The notes beneath the pieces are model-generated. The model saw nothing but the letters and a program-made list of their open reading frames with translations. It was not told the origin of the DNA and did not search any database. Positions 10,468-21,503 of a DNA stretch of 64,000 bases are shown here, in pieces. The stretch is from Azolla caroliniana. Its lineage: Eukaryota > Polypodiophyta. Made by a program: the position numbers and the translations under genes. Where the stretch lies: assembly GCA_043228905.1 (NCBI GenBank), contig JBHGNT010000012.1, positions 12,958,001 to 13,022,000 of the forward strand, read 5' to 3'. The first letter of the stretch is position 1. Every line of letters begins with the position of its first letter.

Positions 10468-11447
10468 TTGGAGCTTACTCAACATTGGGTTTGGTTTGAT
10501 GGAGCTGCATCACAATTCAAGGCTAGACATCCATTTTATTTTGTGGGGAGGTATCCTGTTAGAACAGGTTTGAAGATGAGATTGAATTTTTTTGGGTCTG
10601 GCCATGGTAAAGGTGAACATGATGATGCAGGTGATGTTATAAAGCGGGCACTTACCCATGAACAACTAAAGGCAGATGGTGTGCAGATGAATTGTGCAGC
10701 ACATGTAGTTGAATTTTTAAGAGCTAATATGTCAACGAGTGCAATTGGTGTTTATTCCTCGCAGGTCCGAGATATCAAACGTGAATTTTGGGAAGTGAAG
10801 ATAGATGAAGTAAATAGGGAGAAGACCTGAGAGTGCCAAGGATTCCCGAATTGCGATCTCTCCATGTTGTTCGCGGTTATTCTAGGTTGGATGGTCATCG
10901 TATTGTGGTTAGAGAATTAACTTGTTTTTGCTTCCATTGTGTGCAGGGAAATTGGAGGTATTGTTTAAACAAAGCATATATTCAGAATTGGGAGTATCAT
11001 ACATTGAATGATAAGGAAGCAGTTCATGGAGAAACAGAAAAGAATGTTGACTTCACATATCAAGGACATGGAGATACTCTAAGTGATGTCTTAAATGTTG
11101 GGGATAATTTCGCTGTAAATGCAAAAGAAGGCAATTAAGAGGGTGATGATTTCTATATATTGAAGTGCATGGTTAGTAAACAGTGTGCAACGCAGAATAT
11201 ATTAGATGCTTGGGGAAATGTTGTATCTACCGGGACATTCTACATCGAAGGTTTTTCTTATGCAAGACTAGATGATTATGATTATGTGTATAGGCTATTA
11301 GAAGACAAACAAGTGGCGTACATGTACTCTCATTTGGTCAGGTGCATCAATGTCCCAATGTCGCAATACAATAGTTGCTCAGGTTTATACACAGTTAGTG
11401 CTAATATGTATGAATGTATTTACAACAATATGCCATGGAATTTGTAG
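10468..11447 (+). pseudogene. Gene X, C-terminal part (unclassified, transposon-like)
   Basis: The same reading sense continues after the array. The first piece (10468-10830) has WFDGAASQFK followed by FFGSGHGKGEHDDAG and V-I-K-R. The next (10833-11138) has a Cys-rich REL-x-CFCFHC block with a further Cys, N-K-A-Y and W. The last (11160-11447) ends without a named domain. Stops at 10828-10830 (TGA) and 11136-11138 (TAA) and a frame change separate them. The Asp-, His- and Gly-rich SQFK/GHGKG blocks and the Cys block resemble a repeated protein family I have seen without a name. A transposase role is inference from its repeat-rich setting. The segment between this part and the N-terminal part is missing. 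Confidence 0.45.
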
Positions 11448-11847
11448 CTACAAGTAGCAATTACCAGTTTTCTTGTAAAACAAACAAAACACATGTATTG
11501 CAAATAAACAGTTTAATGGACCTGTTTGGGAGTTTTTTTTTTGATATACAATCTACTTTTTGTGCTTCTTTCTCAACAAAATCATGTGTCATTTTTATAT
11601 ACAGCCTTCTTTCTGATATACAATTTAATAATATCGTTTAGAGTTCTTCTTTCTGAGAGACAGATTTACTCAAGTGAACCATGTACAAGTTAAAATAGTT
11701 TGCATAATTTTAAGAAAAAACACTATCATGAAATCAACAATATAATTACATAGTAGATAAGTTACTGAAAACAAGCAATTTAATTCTTCATTGATTAAGT
11801 GGTAGCAAATTACATATTTATAACATCCCATTGCCAATGTCTTCAAA
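11448..11847. other. AT-rich spacer between convergent genes
   Basis: Lies between the 3' ends of gene X and of the phosphatase-like gene. Sequence is T-rich and A-rich, with no coding frame or repeat that I can see. It probably contains both 3' untranslated regions. Confidence 0.4.
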
Positions 11848-12781
11848 TCACCTATAAAAAACTAAGCTCTTGCTGGTTAGTGGAATTTCTCTACATATAT
11901 GATCTGCATACCGAGCTCGGTATGGAGTCCACAACCATGTAGCTAGTTGGCAACTCAATGTTTTCACCAAATAGTGTTCAGGCATTTCATCGGGTAGAAT
12001 GAGACAGCATCTGCGAATGTTGAAGTAATGTCGGAAATGTTCTGTATCTAGAATCAACGTATTGTCGGCATTATAATCTGGCCAGGTGTCCCAAAAATCA
12101 GAAAGTCTTTTCAATCTTGCAACATCCTTCTACTCACAATTCTCTCATGTCCACTGACCCTTGAAATGTTGTCGCCACATCGGGAAGAATCTTTCTACGC
12201 ACTTCCACACATCTGTACGTGGTTTTTCGCTCCAAATAAACAAATCAAAGTATTGCATAGCCCACTCTAGAAATTGATTTGCGTCCCTTGTTGGTGCCAT
12301 ATATCGCACACTCATCATGACTTTATCAAGGTCCAAGATTAAGGCTCTTCTTTCGACTTCTAATGGTTTAGGTTTCCATTCCTATAACTTACCCTCTATT
12401 ACACCAATTACTGGTAGCACACGATCAATTTCAATCAACTCAGGTTCTGTCGGCACAATTGGTGTCCTTTTCCTCTTCAAACCCCTGGTCGAATGTGTTG
12501 GGCCTGGCTTTACATTCTGGTGCTCTTGTGTTGTCGACTTAGTCATTGGCTCGGTGCATGTAGATACTGATCTGGTTGGTATCATCCCACTAGTATCACA
12601 TGCTGCATCTTCCTGCAAAATCAGATCATTTGTCCAACATGCTTGATCAACTTGCGTGACCAGATCATTTGTGTCAGTTGCTACATCTACTTTCAAGATG
12701 TGGCCCTCTAAACACGCAACAACATCAACAGTTTCCACACTGCCATCGGCCTTAGGAGCAATAGATTCAACCGTTTAGACT
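11848..12781 (-). pseudogene. FCP1/SCP-like (NIF-domain) phosphatase gene, catalytic part, four stops
   Basis: One unbroken minus-strand frame runs from 12780 to a stop at 11848, interrupted only by TAA at 12775-12777 and by TAG, TGA and TAG near 12396, 12150 and 12135. Each fits C-to-T change of CAA, CAG or CGA. The first half is acidic and polar with a basic LKRKR patch. The second half has the HAD motif LILDLDK (the D-x-D nucleophile pair, near 12330), then FDLFIWSE, then FWDTWPDYNADNTLILD and CCLILP. That order matches NLI-interacting-factor phosphatases, which act on RNA polymerase II CTD and related phosphoproteins. The usual second Asp of the NTLLxDD motif is replaced by Thr. The exon seems to begin after an AG acceptor at 12782-12785. 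Confidence 0.6.
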
Positions 12782-13058
12782 CTGCGACATCAGAAAACAC
12801 CAACATATTCACACTCACAAAGTAACTTACAGTCTCACAAAACAACATAATGAACATGAAATATTTTCCATCGTAGAACAACATGAACATAATTATCTTG
12901 GAGAAACATCATAGAGTTCCATTACATAATGTGCTTAGAGCAACAAACAATATGGAGTTTTACTTGTCCAAATAGATCATAGTAAAACTTAATAAAACCC
13001 TAGGAAAATCGCTAACAATCATATCCCACTAATAAGTATTTCGCTCCATTTCAAGAGC
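12782..13058 (-). other. Intron-like segment of the phosphatase-like gene
   Basis: T-rich on the minus strand, without a coding frame. It ends in GATGTCGCAG at the exon edge, a plausible acceptor. Element A1 interrupts it at 13064, and the presumed upstream exon lies at 20974-21503. Confidence 0.35.
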
Positions 13059-13063
13059 CCCTT

Positions 13064-13519
13064 TGTTACGGGCATGACCATTTAATATCCCATGGTGAGA
13101 ATTTACCGTAGTATTCTATACACGTGGATAAGTGTGAGGGTTAAACGAGAGTGTAAAGAAGGGGAGGATTACTTTTAATCCTCCGGATTGAGACAACCCA
13201 TTAGGTCAAGTGTGAACTTGCCTGGGGGCCTTGGGTATCGCTATGAATAAGAGGCCTAGCTACCCTCATTTGATCATCTTTTTGACTACATCGAGACTCT
13301 GCTCTTATGGTGGGTCAACTCTTGTAGCGAGTGCACCAGCACTAGGTACGACTCGACGCCATGGTGATGGTATGGGACGCCGATCGAGGCTCGATTCCGT
13401 CTCGATCCCTCCGCTCGGGGGTGGTCGGGTGGATCGACACCCTTCTTTCTCTTTCTCCTTTCTATCTATCATTAGTTTATCCTTATCTTAAGCTTACTTT
13501 AGTACCTAGATCTCTAATA
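13064..13519 (+). repeat. 5' LTR of A1
   Basis: 456 bp, starting TGTTACGGGC and ending TCTCTAATA. It contains a degraded TATA-like stretch (CTATGAATAAG, 13241-13251) where other copies have CTATAAATAAG. The same LTR occurs at 20513, 29881 (minus), 34471 (minus), 39026, 42700, 49846 (minus) and 55102 (minus). Confidence 0.93.
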
Positions 13520-13521
13520 TT

Positions 13522-13533
13522 TGGTATCAGAGC
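13522..13533 (+). other. Primer-binding site of A1
   Basis: TGGTATCAGAGC, complementary to the 3' end of initiator Met-tRNA, two bases inside the LTR. Confidence 0.9.
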
Positions 13534-15208
13534 TATGTACTAATGTTTCTTTGTTTGTCTTTTGTCTTTTGATTGATGGTGATCGATCGATGTGCGGTCG
13601 GCCTTGATCCAGACAACGTTCACCAAAAAACTTCGGTAACTCTTTCTGTTATTTTTTTTTCTATTCTCTCTTCTCCCATCTAATCATGTCTTTAGTTTAT
13701 ATGTCTTTTTTTTTCATTAAGTCAATGATGTTGTAGTGGTCTTTAATTAATTATCTAAAACGTTTACATATGTGCACGAGCTCAATACCTCGTTTGACAT
13801 ATAAATAATATGTGATGAGTGTCGTATGCGTACGAGGTTAATACCTCAAATACGTATTATGTTCACGAACATATGTTACATTTGCGTATGAGTTTAATAC
13901 CGTGATTTGTTGTAAGGGATATGCGTTTGGTCTCGTATGCGTAAGAGGTCAATACCTCAATTGCGTATTACGATGATCTCTTATTTGTGGATGTTTCGTG
14001 TGCGTAGAGGTATATACCTTGATTACGTATCTCGATCACATCATTTGTGGCTATTTAATATAACGATATGTTTAATATAGGCATATGTGGTCACGTATAT
14101 ACGTATTTGATTGTATATATGTGATAAGTAAACATATGTGTATATTCGTTATTGCATGATTATATTGAAAGTTGTCCTTGTCGGGAAAAGGATGTTGGTG
14201 GCCGTCCTCACATTTTTGTGAGAATGGCGTTGTCACCATCCCTTTTTCAACAAATTTTGATTGTTGACAACCCCGTTGATGACCTCGATTTCGTTATGTA
14301 AAGAAACGCCTATAGCCATAATGATGTTGAGTACGTAGGGCTTGACCCACTTCAAGTGAGGTCGCTCCAATGTCACACGTATCCAACATCCCTCCCTCGT
14401 TACATGGATACGATGCCACCATGAGCTCGTTCTTACGAGAGGCATTCGTAATGACGTGACCATGTGATGGGCCACGTGGGCCTACTATGAAACGACGGCT
14501 CATTTGGCTTGACCATTAGGTTGCACTTTGGCGTATGCCATCGCAATTACGAGACTTGAGGTTAGGTAACGTACCAACATAGTTTTGGTAAATGAGGGCG
14601 AAATAAGGACCCTTGACATATATGTTCTTTTAAAAAAAACATATATGATCAAATGCCTCACATATCTCTTATACGCATCAAACATTAAGCATTCGAGAAG
14701 AGAAACTTACTTGGTTGGCTCAAGTGTTTAATGTATTTGTTCTTGAGGTCTCGAGTTCAAATATGACCAAGACCATACAACATCCTTGATACATATGACT
14801 ATAACATATGTTTAGACTTAAGGTCTAAGTGCACCTCGAGGTCCTCGTAATAGGACTTAAAGAGCCGAAACCACATATGTGGGCAAAGAAACATAGTTTA
14901 TTGTTAACATTTTTTTCGTGTATAAACTACTCATGATGCGAACATACATGGTTGAGCCTCGGGGAACCGCCATATAAAATCGATATAGAGATCAGGGAAA
15001 GACATTAAATTGTCACCCCCATGGTTTTTAAAACACCTTTGTGTTACCATAGTAACCTGATCTTGAACCTCATCTCATACGTCTAGAGGGGTATTGATGT
15101 GAGATCATGATATCGATTATTGTTTGCCCATGATATGTTTACATCACGACATGATGTTATGACTATCTCTCTGACCTTATCCTATTTCTTTTCCAGAAAT
15201 AATCTTTA
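13534..15208 (+). other. Long untranslated leader of A1 with repeated hairpins
   Basis: 1.67 kb between primer site and gag without a coding frame. Between about 13775 and 14035 a ~60 bp unit recurs around GTATGCGTACGAGGT and AATACCTC. The arms GAGGT and ACCTC with an AT centre form a small palindrome in each unit. The same repeats appear in the antisense leader of A3 (33930-34220). Confidence 0.6.
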
Positions 15209-16184
15209 ATGGCTCAAATTAATGACCCGATGTCATCCGCTCAAGCGGAAGGAACTCAAGGGACTCCTCTTGGACAAATGTCCACTGAGATGTATTTGGC
15301 ACAAATAAGCCAATACCTTAGTTTCACCGCTCAACAAATGACCGAACTTCAGCAATCTCAGAGTGCTCTTGAGGCACGTGTCATTAGTCTACAACGTGAG
15401 ACTAATAGACCTGATGAGCAACAAGGTGAACCATCATTTCTCATTAAGCCATTTACAGGAGACAAAAAGGAAAGAACCGAAGAAACAATCTGCACCTGGC
15501 TGGGACGATGGGAGTCTCATTTTCAGCTCTATCCCACGCCAGATAGTACGAAGATTGCATATGTCGGCCGAGAACTCGGGGGTAAGGCCGCCGCCTGGTG
15601 GCGTGGGCTTCGTACTATGGGGAAATTGCCCGATACCTGGACAGATTTTGTCACGGTTTTTAAGGGCCAATTTCTGCAACCTCCCTCTCGAACCGAGGCA
15701 GCACAAGCTTTAATGAACCTCTCTAGCAGGAAATTTTCCTCGCTAGAAGACTATGTTCACCATGCTAGAACCCAATTCCAAAAATCGGGTCTAGAAGGGG
15801 ACAATTGGTTGATAGCTTGTTTTGTCAATGGCATCCCCAATTCGGACTATCACTGGATAGTGCATGATAAGGATCCAAAATCCTTCGAAGAGGCCGTTGA
15901 AATAGTTCTTCGCTATCAACGCACTTCGAAGAAGGACCACAACAAACCCAATGAAGCGCCCGGGACTAAGAAATCACAATTTGTTGGGAAACGCAAGACA
16001 CCCAACGCATTCCTGGATCGCGATTGTAAGCAACAACATCCTTTTTGCGTATTCTGCAAAAAGAAGGGTCACACAAAAGAGCAATGTCGAAAGCTCCAAC
16101 GGAAAGAGCACGACAGCAAACCTAAAGCTTCAGACCATAAAGATCAGATTCCTAATGTCCTTCAGGTCTATACACATCATTTAA
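15209..16184 (+). CDS. gag of A1
   Basis: ATG at 15209 opens a frame of about 320 codons in register with the capsid homology. The N-terminus is Gln/Ser/Thr-rich. A Ty3 capsid (retrotrans_gag) domain lies at about residues 75-245, including W-L-G-R-W-E-S-H-F and KAAAWWRGL. A CCHC zinc knuckle of spacing C-x2-C-x4-H-x4-C (CVFCKKKGHTKEQC) is at about residues 279-292. A basic Lys-rich tail follows. The frame stays open to 16309, but homology passes to another frame at about 16185, where protease begins. Gag forms the particle and packages element RNA. The A2 and A4 copies carry TGA where this one has CGA before the W-E-S-H-F motif. Confidence 0.85.
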
Positions 16185-17655
16185 GTAATTGTCAATGTTC
16201 TTTCCCTCACTATGTATTGGGTCCCATGATTTACTACGTGCAAACAGGTATATCAATGGATCTCCTCTACAATTTTTATTTGATTCGGAAATCTCACACA
16301 ATTTTGTGAATGATCGTTTGATTCAGATATGGAGAATCCAACCCACCGTAAGTGATCACACCTACACGGTGCAGTTGGCTGATGGAAGAGTACAATACAT
16401 CAACGGGGCAATTCATTCATTAGGAATTTCTATTGATACTTATATAGAGGAACTAGACTTCCATGTAATGAATCTTTGTACCACCGATGTAATACTGGGT
16501 TATCCCTGGTTTTATAATAAAAACTCTTCTTTATTTATTGGTTGGGTTCGCCATTCCATTTCTTTTGTACTGAACGATTTTACGCATTTTATTCAATGTA
16601 TCAAAAAACAATCCCTCTCGATTGCTTCCTCGTGTTCATCAAAATCTGAGTTGTCTTGTTCTACGTTATTTTATTGTGTGCTTGATCCAGACATTCACAT
16701 TTACAATATCGATAATGTCCTGGTTCAATTAACATATTTTGAACAACAACAACTTGATGAAATCTTAAATGATTTTCATGATGTTTTTCCAAGTGAACTA
16801 CTTGATGGGTTACCTCCTAAACGTAATATAGACCATCGTATAGATATTGTACCTAGTGTTGCACCAATAAGTATACCTCCGTATCGCTTAAGTCAATCCG
16901 AAGAAGATGAGGTATTTGAGCAAATCAAGGACTATTTACGAATGGGTTATATACGTTATAGTAAATCTCCATGGGGTGCACTAGTTCCCTTGGTAAAAAA
17001 GAAAGAGGGCACATGGCGTATGTGTATTAATTACCGACGCTTGAATAAAGTGACGATCAAGAATTCGTACCCATTGCCCCGGGTTGATGATCTAATTGAC
17101 CGTCTCTAGGGAGCTCGGTATTTTACGAAACTTGATCTCCGTACTGGCTACCATCAAATACGAATAAGTGAGGACGATGTTCCTAAAACAGCATTTCGTA
17201 CGCGCTATGGCCATTACGAGTTTTTGGTTATGCCTTTTGGTTTGACCAATGCTCCGGCTACTTTTCAACAAGAAATGAATGACATTTTCCGAGAACAACT
17301 TGGAGAATTTGTCGTTATTTTCTTGGATGATATTTTAGTTTATAGCCATACATTAAAAGAACATGCTAGACATGTCCGCTTTGGTTTACAAACATTGTGT
17401 GACAAACAGTTTTATGCGAAGATCTCAAAATGTGAGTTCTTCAAGAAATCAATTACTTATCTAGGACATCTCATAACCGAACGAGGAGTTGAAATTGATC
17501 CTTTTCGCATTAAGAAAATCAAGCTTTGGCCCACTCTTCGGAATATTCGAGAAGTTCGATCATTCCTTGGTTTTGTCGGGTTTTTGCGAAAGTTTCTTCG
17601 TAATTACTCCCAATTGACGATGCCATTTACTGATCTTTTAAAAGGTCAAACACGT

Positions 17656-18543
17656 TGTCGTAGTGTAATTCGCACACTACGTTAAAAATTACATTTTTGG
17701 TCTCTTCGGATAGGGCATGGAGTACCCGGTGAGAACCGGAAGAAGGAACCGGTAAGGAGACCTGACAAGAGCCGGATGAAGAAGGCCGGTGAGAGTCGGT
17801 GAGAAACGGAAGAGGACCGGTAAGAAGGATTCGGTAAGAACTGGATAACGAAAATCGGCGAGCACCGGATTAAGCAGAACCGGAAAGAGCCGGATGAAGA
17901 AGGCCGGTGAGAGTCTCTCACCGGATGAAGAGACATATTTGTAAATAGAATAAAGTATAAATATATATATCCTACATGCATCGGGCAAGATTCGAACCTT
18001 GCACCTCCATGTTAATAATGTTAAGCCTTATCACTATACTAGCGTATTATGAATTTTAAAGTTATACTAAACTTTATCCCATGTAAAATTTCTAGACATG
18101 CATGGTACAAAAAGTTATTCATGCATAGACACTCGAGTAAAAAGAAAAGATGAGATAGAAACTAATCATGCACATGCAGTGTGCATGAAAACTAAAAATA
18201 GGAAAAGCATGATGCTTGCATGTAATAAACTTAGACTCTTCCAACACTATATAAGGAAGAGAGAAAGATGTATAGAGGTTGTTGATTATTTTACAAGGGT
18301 TGATCAATCTAATATATTCGTGGGATTCACGATTTTTTTCCATCTACTTCTCTCTTACATTCTAAGTATCAATTAATACACTATACTCGTGGGATTCATG
18401 AGTTTCATATCTTCTTTCAAATATTTTTCTTTCTTGCAATCAATTCATAAGGAGCCTTATCTCATATTCTTCTTTCTCCTAGTCCAAAACCTCAACGGTT
18501 CACACCCGACGCACGCAACGATCCGGAGCCGAAAGGCACGACA
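17656..18543 (+). mobile_element. Probable solo LTR F inserted in A1 pol
   Basis: The 888 bp absent from the other family A copies starts TGTCGTAGTG and ends GGCACGACA. It is flanked by ACGT on both sides (17652-17655 and 18544-18547). Its first 280 bp are rich in ACCGG and CCGGATGAAGA, resembling the LTRs of copia D and D2, and it has a TATA-like GTATAAATATATATA near 17955. It holds no internal element sequence, so a solo LTR is the simplest reading. The 4 bp duplication is shorter than the usual 5, so the exact ends are uncertain. Confidence 0.55.
17989..18041 (-). other. tRNA-like module (A and B box) inside LTR F
   Basis: The minus strand has TAGTATAGTGATAAGGC (A-box-like) and AGGTTCGAATCTT (B-box-like). 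The latter lies in a perfect 5 bp T-arm stem, GCAAG and CTTGC. Acceptor and anticodon stems are not convincing, so this is a tRNA-derived relic rather than a tRNA gene. Confidence 0.45.
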
Positions 18544-20512
18544 ACGTAAGTCTACAAAACCTATTGTGTGGAATGCTACACTAGACCTCGCCTTTAAGGA
18601 ACTCAAGGTCCTGGTTTGCAAGGCTCCTTCACTTCTTTTACTTGATCCTTCAAAACCTTTTGACGTTGAAACCGATGCAAGTGATTATGCTATAGGTGTT
18701 GTCTTGTATCAAGATGGTAAACCAATAGCATTCGATAGTAAGAAACTTGATTCTGCTCAATGTCGGTATACCGTTCAAGAAAAGGAATTATTTGCAGTTA
18801 TACATGCGCTCAAAACATGGCGCCATTATCTTTATGGAAATCGCTTTGTGGTAACTACGGACCACGAGTCCTTGAAATATTTTTGTGACCAACAAGACCT
18901 AAAAGGTCGTAAGGCAGGATGGGCTGATCTTATCTAGGACTTTGATTTTTCCATACGATATCGTAAAAGGTTCCATGAACACTGTCACTAATGCACTAAG
19001 TCGCATCTGTGAAGTTAACATGCTTAGCTTCACTAAAATAACATCAGATCTTTATGATCACCTTCGAGGAAAATATCTTGATGACAGTTATTTTGCAAAA
19101 TATTGGGCAAGAGTTGAGTCTGGAACAGACACCACCACATCCTCGAAGGAATACTTCCACATTGCTAACGGTTTGCTCTACCGTAATGGGAAGGTTTGTG
19201 TTCCAGATTTACCCGAGGTCAAAAAGAGGATTCTTTTTTAATACCATGATGCACCCTCACCAGGGCACCCTGGAATACATCGTACACTCGTTCTCATCTC
19301 CACTCAATTTTATTGGTCTAAGATGCGTCCTGACATACATAGCTATGTGACTAAATGTCACCATTGTCAGGTTAACAAAGCCGAGCAACTTAAAGCCGCA
19401 AGACTTTTACATCCCTTGGACATTCCCAATAATAATTGGGAAAGTATATCCTTGGATTTAATTGTTAGCTTTGCTCGCACCGAAAAAGGTCATGATGCCA
19501 TCTGGGTTGTCGTTGAAGGACTAACTAAAATAGCCAGATTTATTGCTACTAGAACCACGGTAACAGCTCTTGAATTGGCTTACTAATTCATTGACGAATT
19601 ATTTCGTTTTTATGGGTTACTGATGGATATCGTGAGTGATCGAGATCCAAAGTTTACTAGTGACTTCTGGACGCAAGTCTTTAAGAAGTTAGAAACTACG
19701 TTGAGCATGAGCTCCACGGATTATCCTCAATCTGATGGACAAACAGAACGAGTAAATAAAATTATTGAGGACATGCTTCGAGCATATGTTGGTGCAAAAC
19801 CAACAAAATGGGAACGTTATCTCCCAATTTTGGAGTTTGCTTATAACAGCTCCAAGCATACGTCGACAGGATATAATCCTTTTATGTTGATGTATGGTTT
19901 TCAGCCACGAGCCCCGATTCATGTTAATATACATCATGATGAGTTGCGGAGTACGCAAAACTTTCTTTGGGATATGCAAGATATGTTGCATATTGCACGA
20001 GATAATATAAAAACAGCTCAAGATAGAGCGCGTTTTTATGGCGACCATCATAGGAAACCTCGTGTATTCAACCCTAGACAGAAGGTATTTTTACGTGTAT
20101 CTCACAATTCTAAGACATTGTCTACGGGTAAGTGCGCTAAGTTAGCCCCACGGTTTTGTGGACCTTTTATAGTCCTCAAACATATTGGGCCATCAGCCTA
20201 TCGTCTCGCTCTTCCCGATGGTGTTGGAATTCATCCGGTCTTTCATGTGAGTCATCTAAAAGAACTTCTAGGTTCTGGTGACAATACAGTTACAACTGAA
20301 ACTCTGGTTACTTCTAAAGATTTATGTTCTAAACCACATGTACCAGAAAGAATTCTCGATGTTAAAACAAAAAAGTTACGTACTAAAGATATCCGAGAAT
20401 TTAAAATTAAATGGATGGACAAATCTATCAAAGATGCCACATGGGAACGCGAGAATACTCTAAGAACAAACTTCCCTAACTTTCCATTGCAATGTTTTAA
20501 AGAAGGGGAGTA

Positions 20513-20968
20513 TGTTACGGGCATGACCATTTAATATCCCGTGGTGAGAATTTACCGTAGTATTCTATACACGTGGATAAGTGTGAGGGTTAAACGAGAC
20601 TGTAAAGAAGGGGAGGATTACTTTTAATCCTCGGGATTGAGACAACCCATTAGGTCAAGTGTGAACTTGCCTGGGGGCCTTGGGTATCGTTATAAATAAG
20701 AGGCCGAGCTACCCTCATTTGATCATCTTTTTTACTACATCGAGACTCTGCTCCTGTGGTGGGTCAACTCTTGTAGCGAGTGTGCCAGCACCAGGTACGA
20801 CTTGACGCCACGGGGGTGGTATGGGACACCGATCGAGGCTCGAGTCCGTCTCGATCCCTTCGCTCGGGGGTGGTCGGGTGGATCAGCACCCTTCTTTCTC
20901 TTTCTCCTTTCTATCTATCATTAGTTTATCCTTATCTTAAGCTTACTTTAGTACCTAGATCTCTAATA
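20513..20968 (+). repeat. 3' LTR of A1
   Basis: 456 bp, the same length as the 5' LTR, with scattered differences. A TATA-like CGTTATAAATAAG is at about 20690. Followed by the CCCTT duplication. Confidence 0.93.
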
Positions 20969-20973
20969 CCCTT

Positions 20974-21503
20974 GACCGAGAAATTGGTCTTGTCCCCGAT
21001 CGTGGCCCCTTCTTCAGCCTTTTTCTAGTTGGTTGCCCATTTAGCCTTGCTTCTTTGACCCATTGCGCAAGTGTCTCCTCCTCCGACAGCCTTTCCATCA
21101 CCTCATGAGCGGCTTGTAGGTAAACCACATCTTGTACTAGCTTTTCCAGTACAATGGGATCAGTTTGGACATTATCAGTAGTTGGGCTCAGTGGGGTGGA
21201 ATCAATGTTTTGGGATTCGAAGAAATGTTGCATCAAGTGTTCAAAAACACTATTGTTATGAACCTCAGATTTACATGTTGTTTCCAATATTTCATGGCTT
21301 TTCACATCGTTGCCTAATTCATTACCATCTTCCAAAAGAATAGGGTGGAGTTGATCTGAAGGAGATGTGATAGCAGGACTCTTACTTTCAGCCACGTTGG
21401 CAACTATCTCCTCATCGGTTGCAGCGTCATCAGCACCAGACACCTCATGCGCCCTCCTTAATCCACAAGATTCTACAACAACATGGTCGCTAATTAGGTA
21501 CAT
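20974..21503 (-). pseudogene. Upstream coding piece of the phosphatase-like gene
   Basis: An open minus-strand frame of about 176 codons lies between array 2 and element A1. It is acidic and Ser/Thr/Val-rich and ends in a basic KRLKKGPRSG-type patch. No domain is recognised. It has the same strand as the NIF-domain exon at 11848-12781 and would adjoin it once A1 is removed, with about 280 bp of intron-like sequence between. Both parts share a low-complexity acidic style. I infer it is the N-terminal region of the same gene. Its upstream end (near 21486) reads AATTAG|CGACC, which could be a splice acceptor with array 2 lying in the preceding intron. Confidence 0.4.

Larger units (their letters stand above)
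16189..20512 (+). pseudogene. pol of A1: protease, RT, RNase H, integrase, chromodomain-like tail
   Basis: Protease (about 16240-16560) has DSEIS where D-S-G-A-S is expected, so its active site is damaged. Reverse transcriptase runs from about 16840 to 17650 with VIFLDDIL as catalytic motif. It is stopped by TAG at 17107-17109, where the A5 copy keeps CAG. Lone LTR F follows. RNase H (18545-18937) ends at TAG 18935-18937, where A4 has CAG. Integrase has a zinc finger (about 19323-19390) and the catalytic Asp, Asp and Glu in LDLIV, SDRDPKF and DGQTERV. A chromodomain-like end with W-M-D-K and D-A-T-W-E runs into the 3' LTR. Frame changes occur near 18940 and 19240. The A-rich polypurine tract lies at about 20499-20512. 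Confidence 0.9.
13064..20968 (+). mobile_element. Chromodomain Ty3/gypsy retrotransposon A1
   Basis: Two 456 bp LTRs (13064-13519 and 20513-20968) and the target duplication CCCTT (13059-13063 and 20969-20973) define it. The LTRs run TGTTACGG...CTCTAATA, that is TG...TA rather than TG...CA, and the duplication fixes those ends. The order inside is primer site, long leader, gag, protease, reverse transcriptase, RNase H, integrase, chromodomain-like C-terminus. A lone LTR (F, 17656-18543) is inserted between reverse transcriptase and RNase H. It is the longest copy of family A, which has eight LTRs in the window. Several stops make it non-autonomous now. Confidence 0.93.

Noticed and set aside
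13231-13543. Small protein genes in family A LTRs (open frames near 13231, 20780, 39193, 43003)
   Set aside because: They recur in every LTR copy in different lengths and frames and overlap the LTR end. They are chance frames in a GC-rich LTR segment.
14233-14685. Minus-strand frames in the A1 leader
   Set aside because: No homology that I recognise. The region is non-coding leader and its copy in A3 does not keep the frames.
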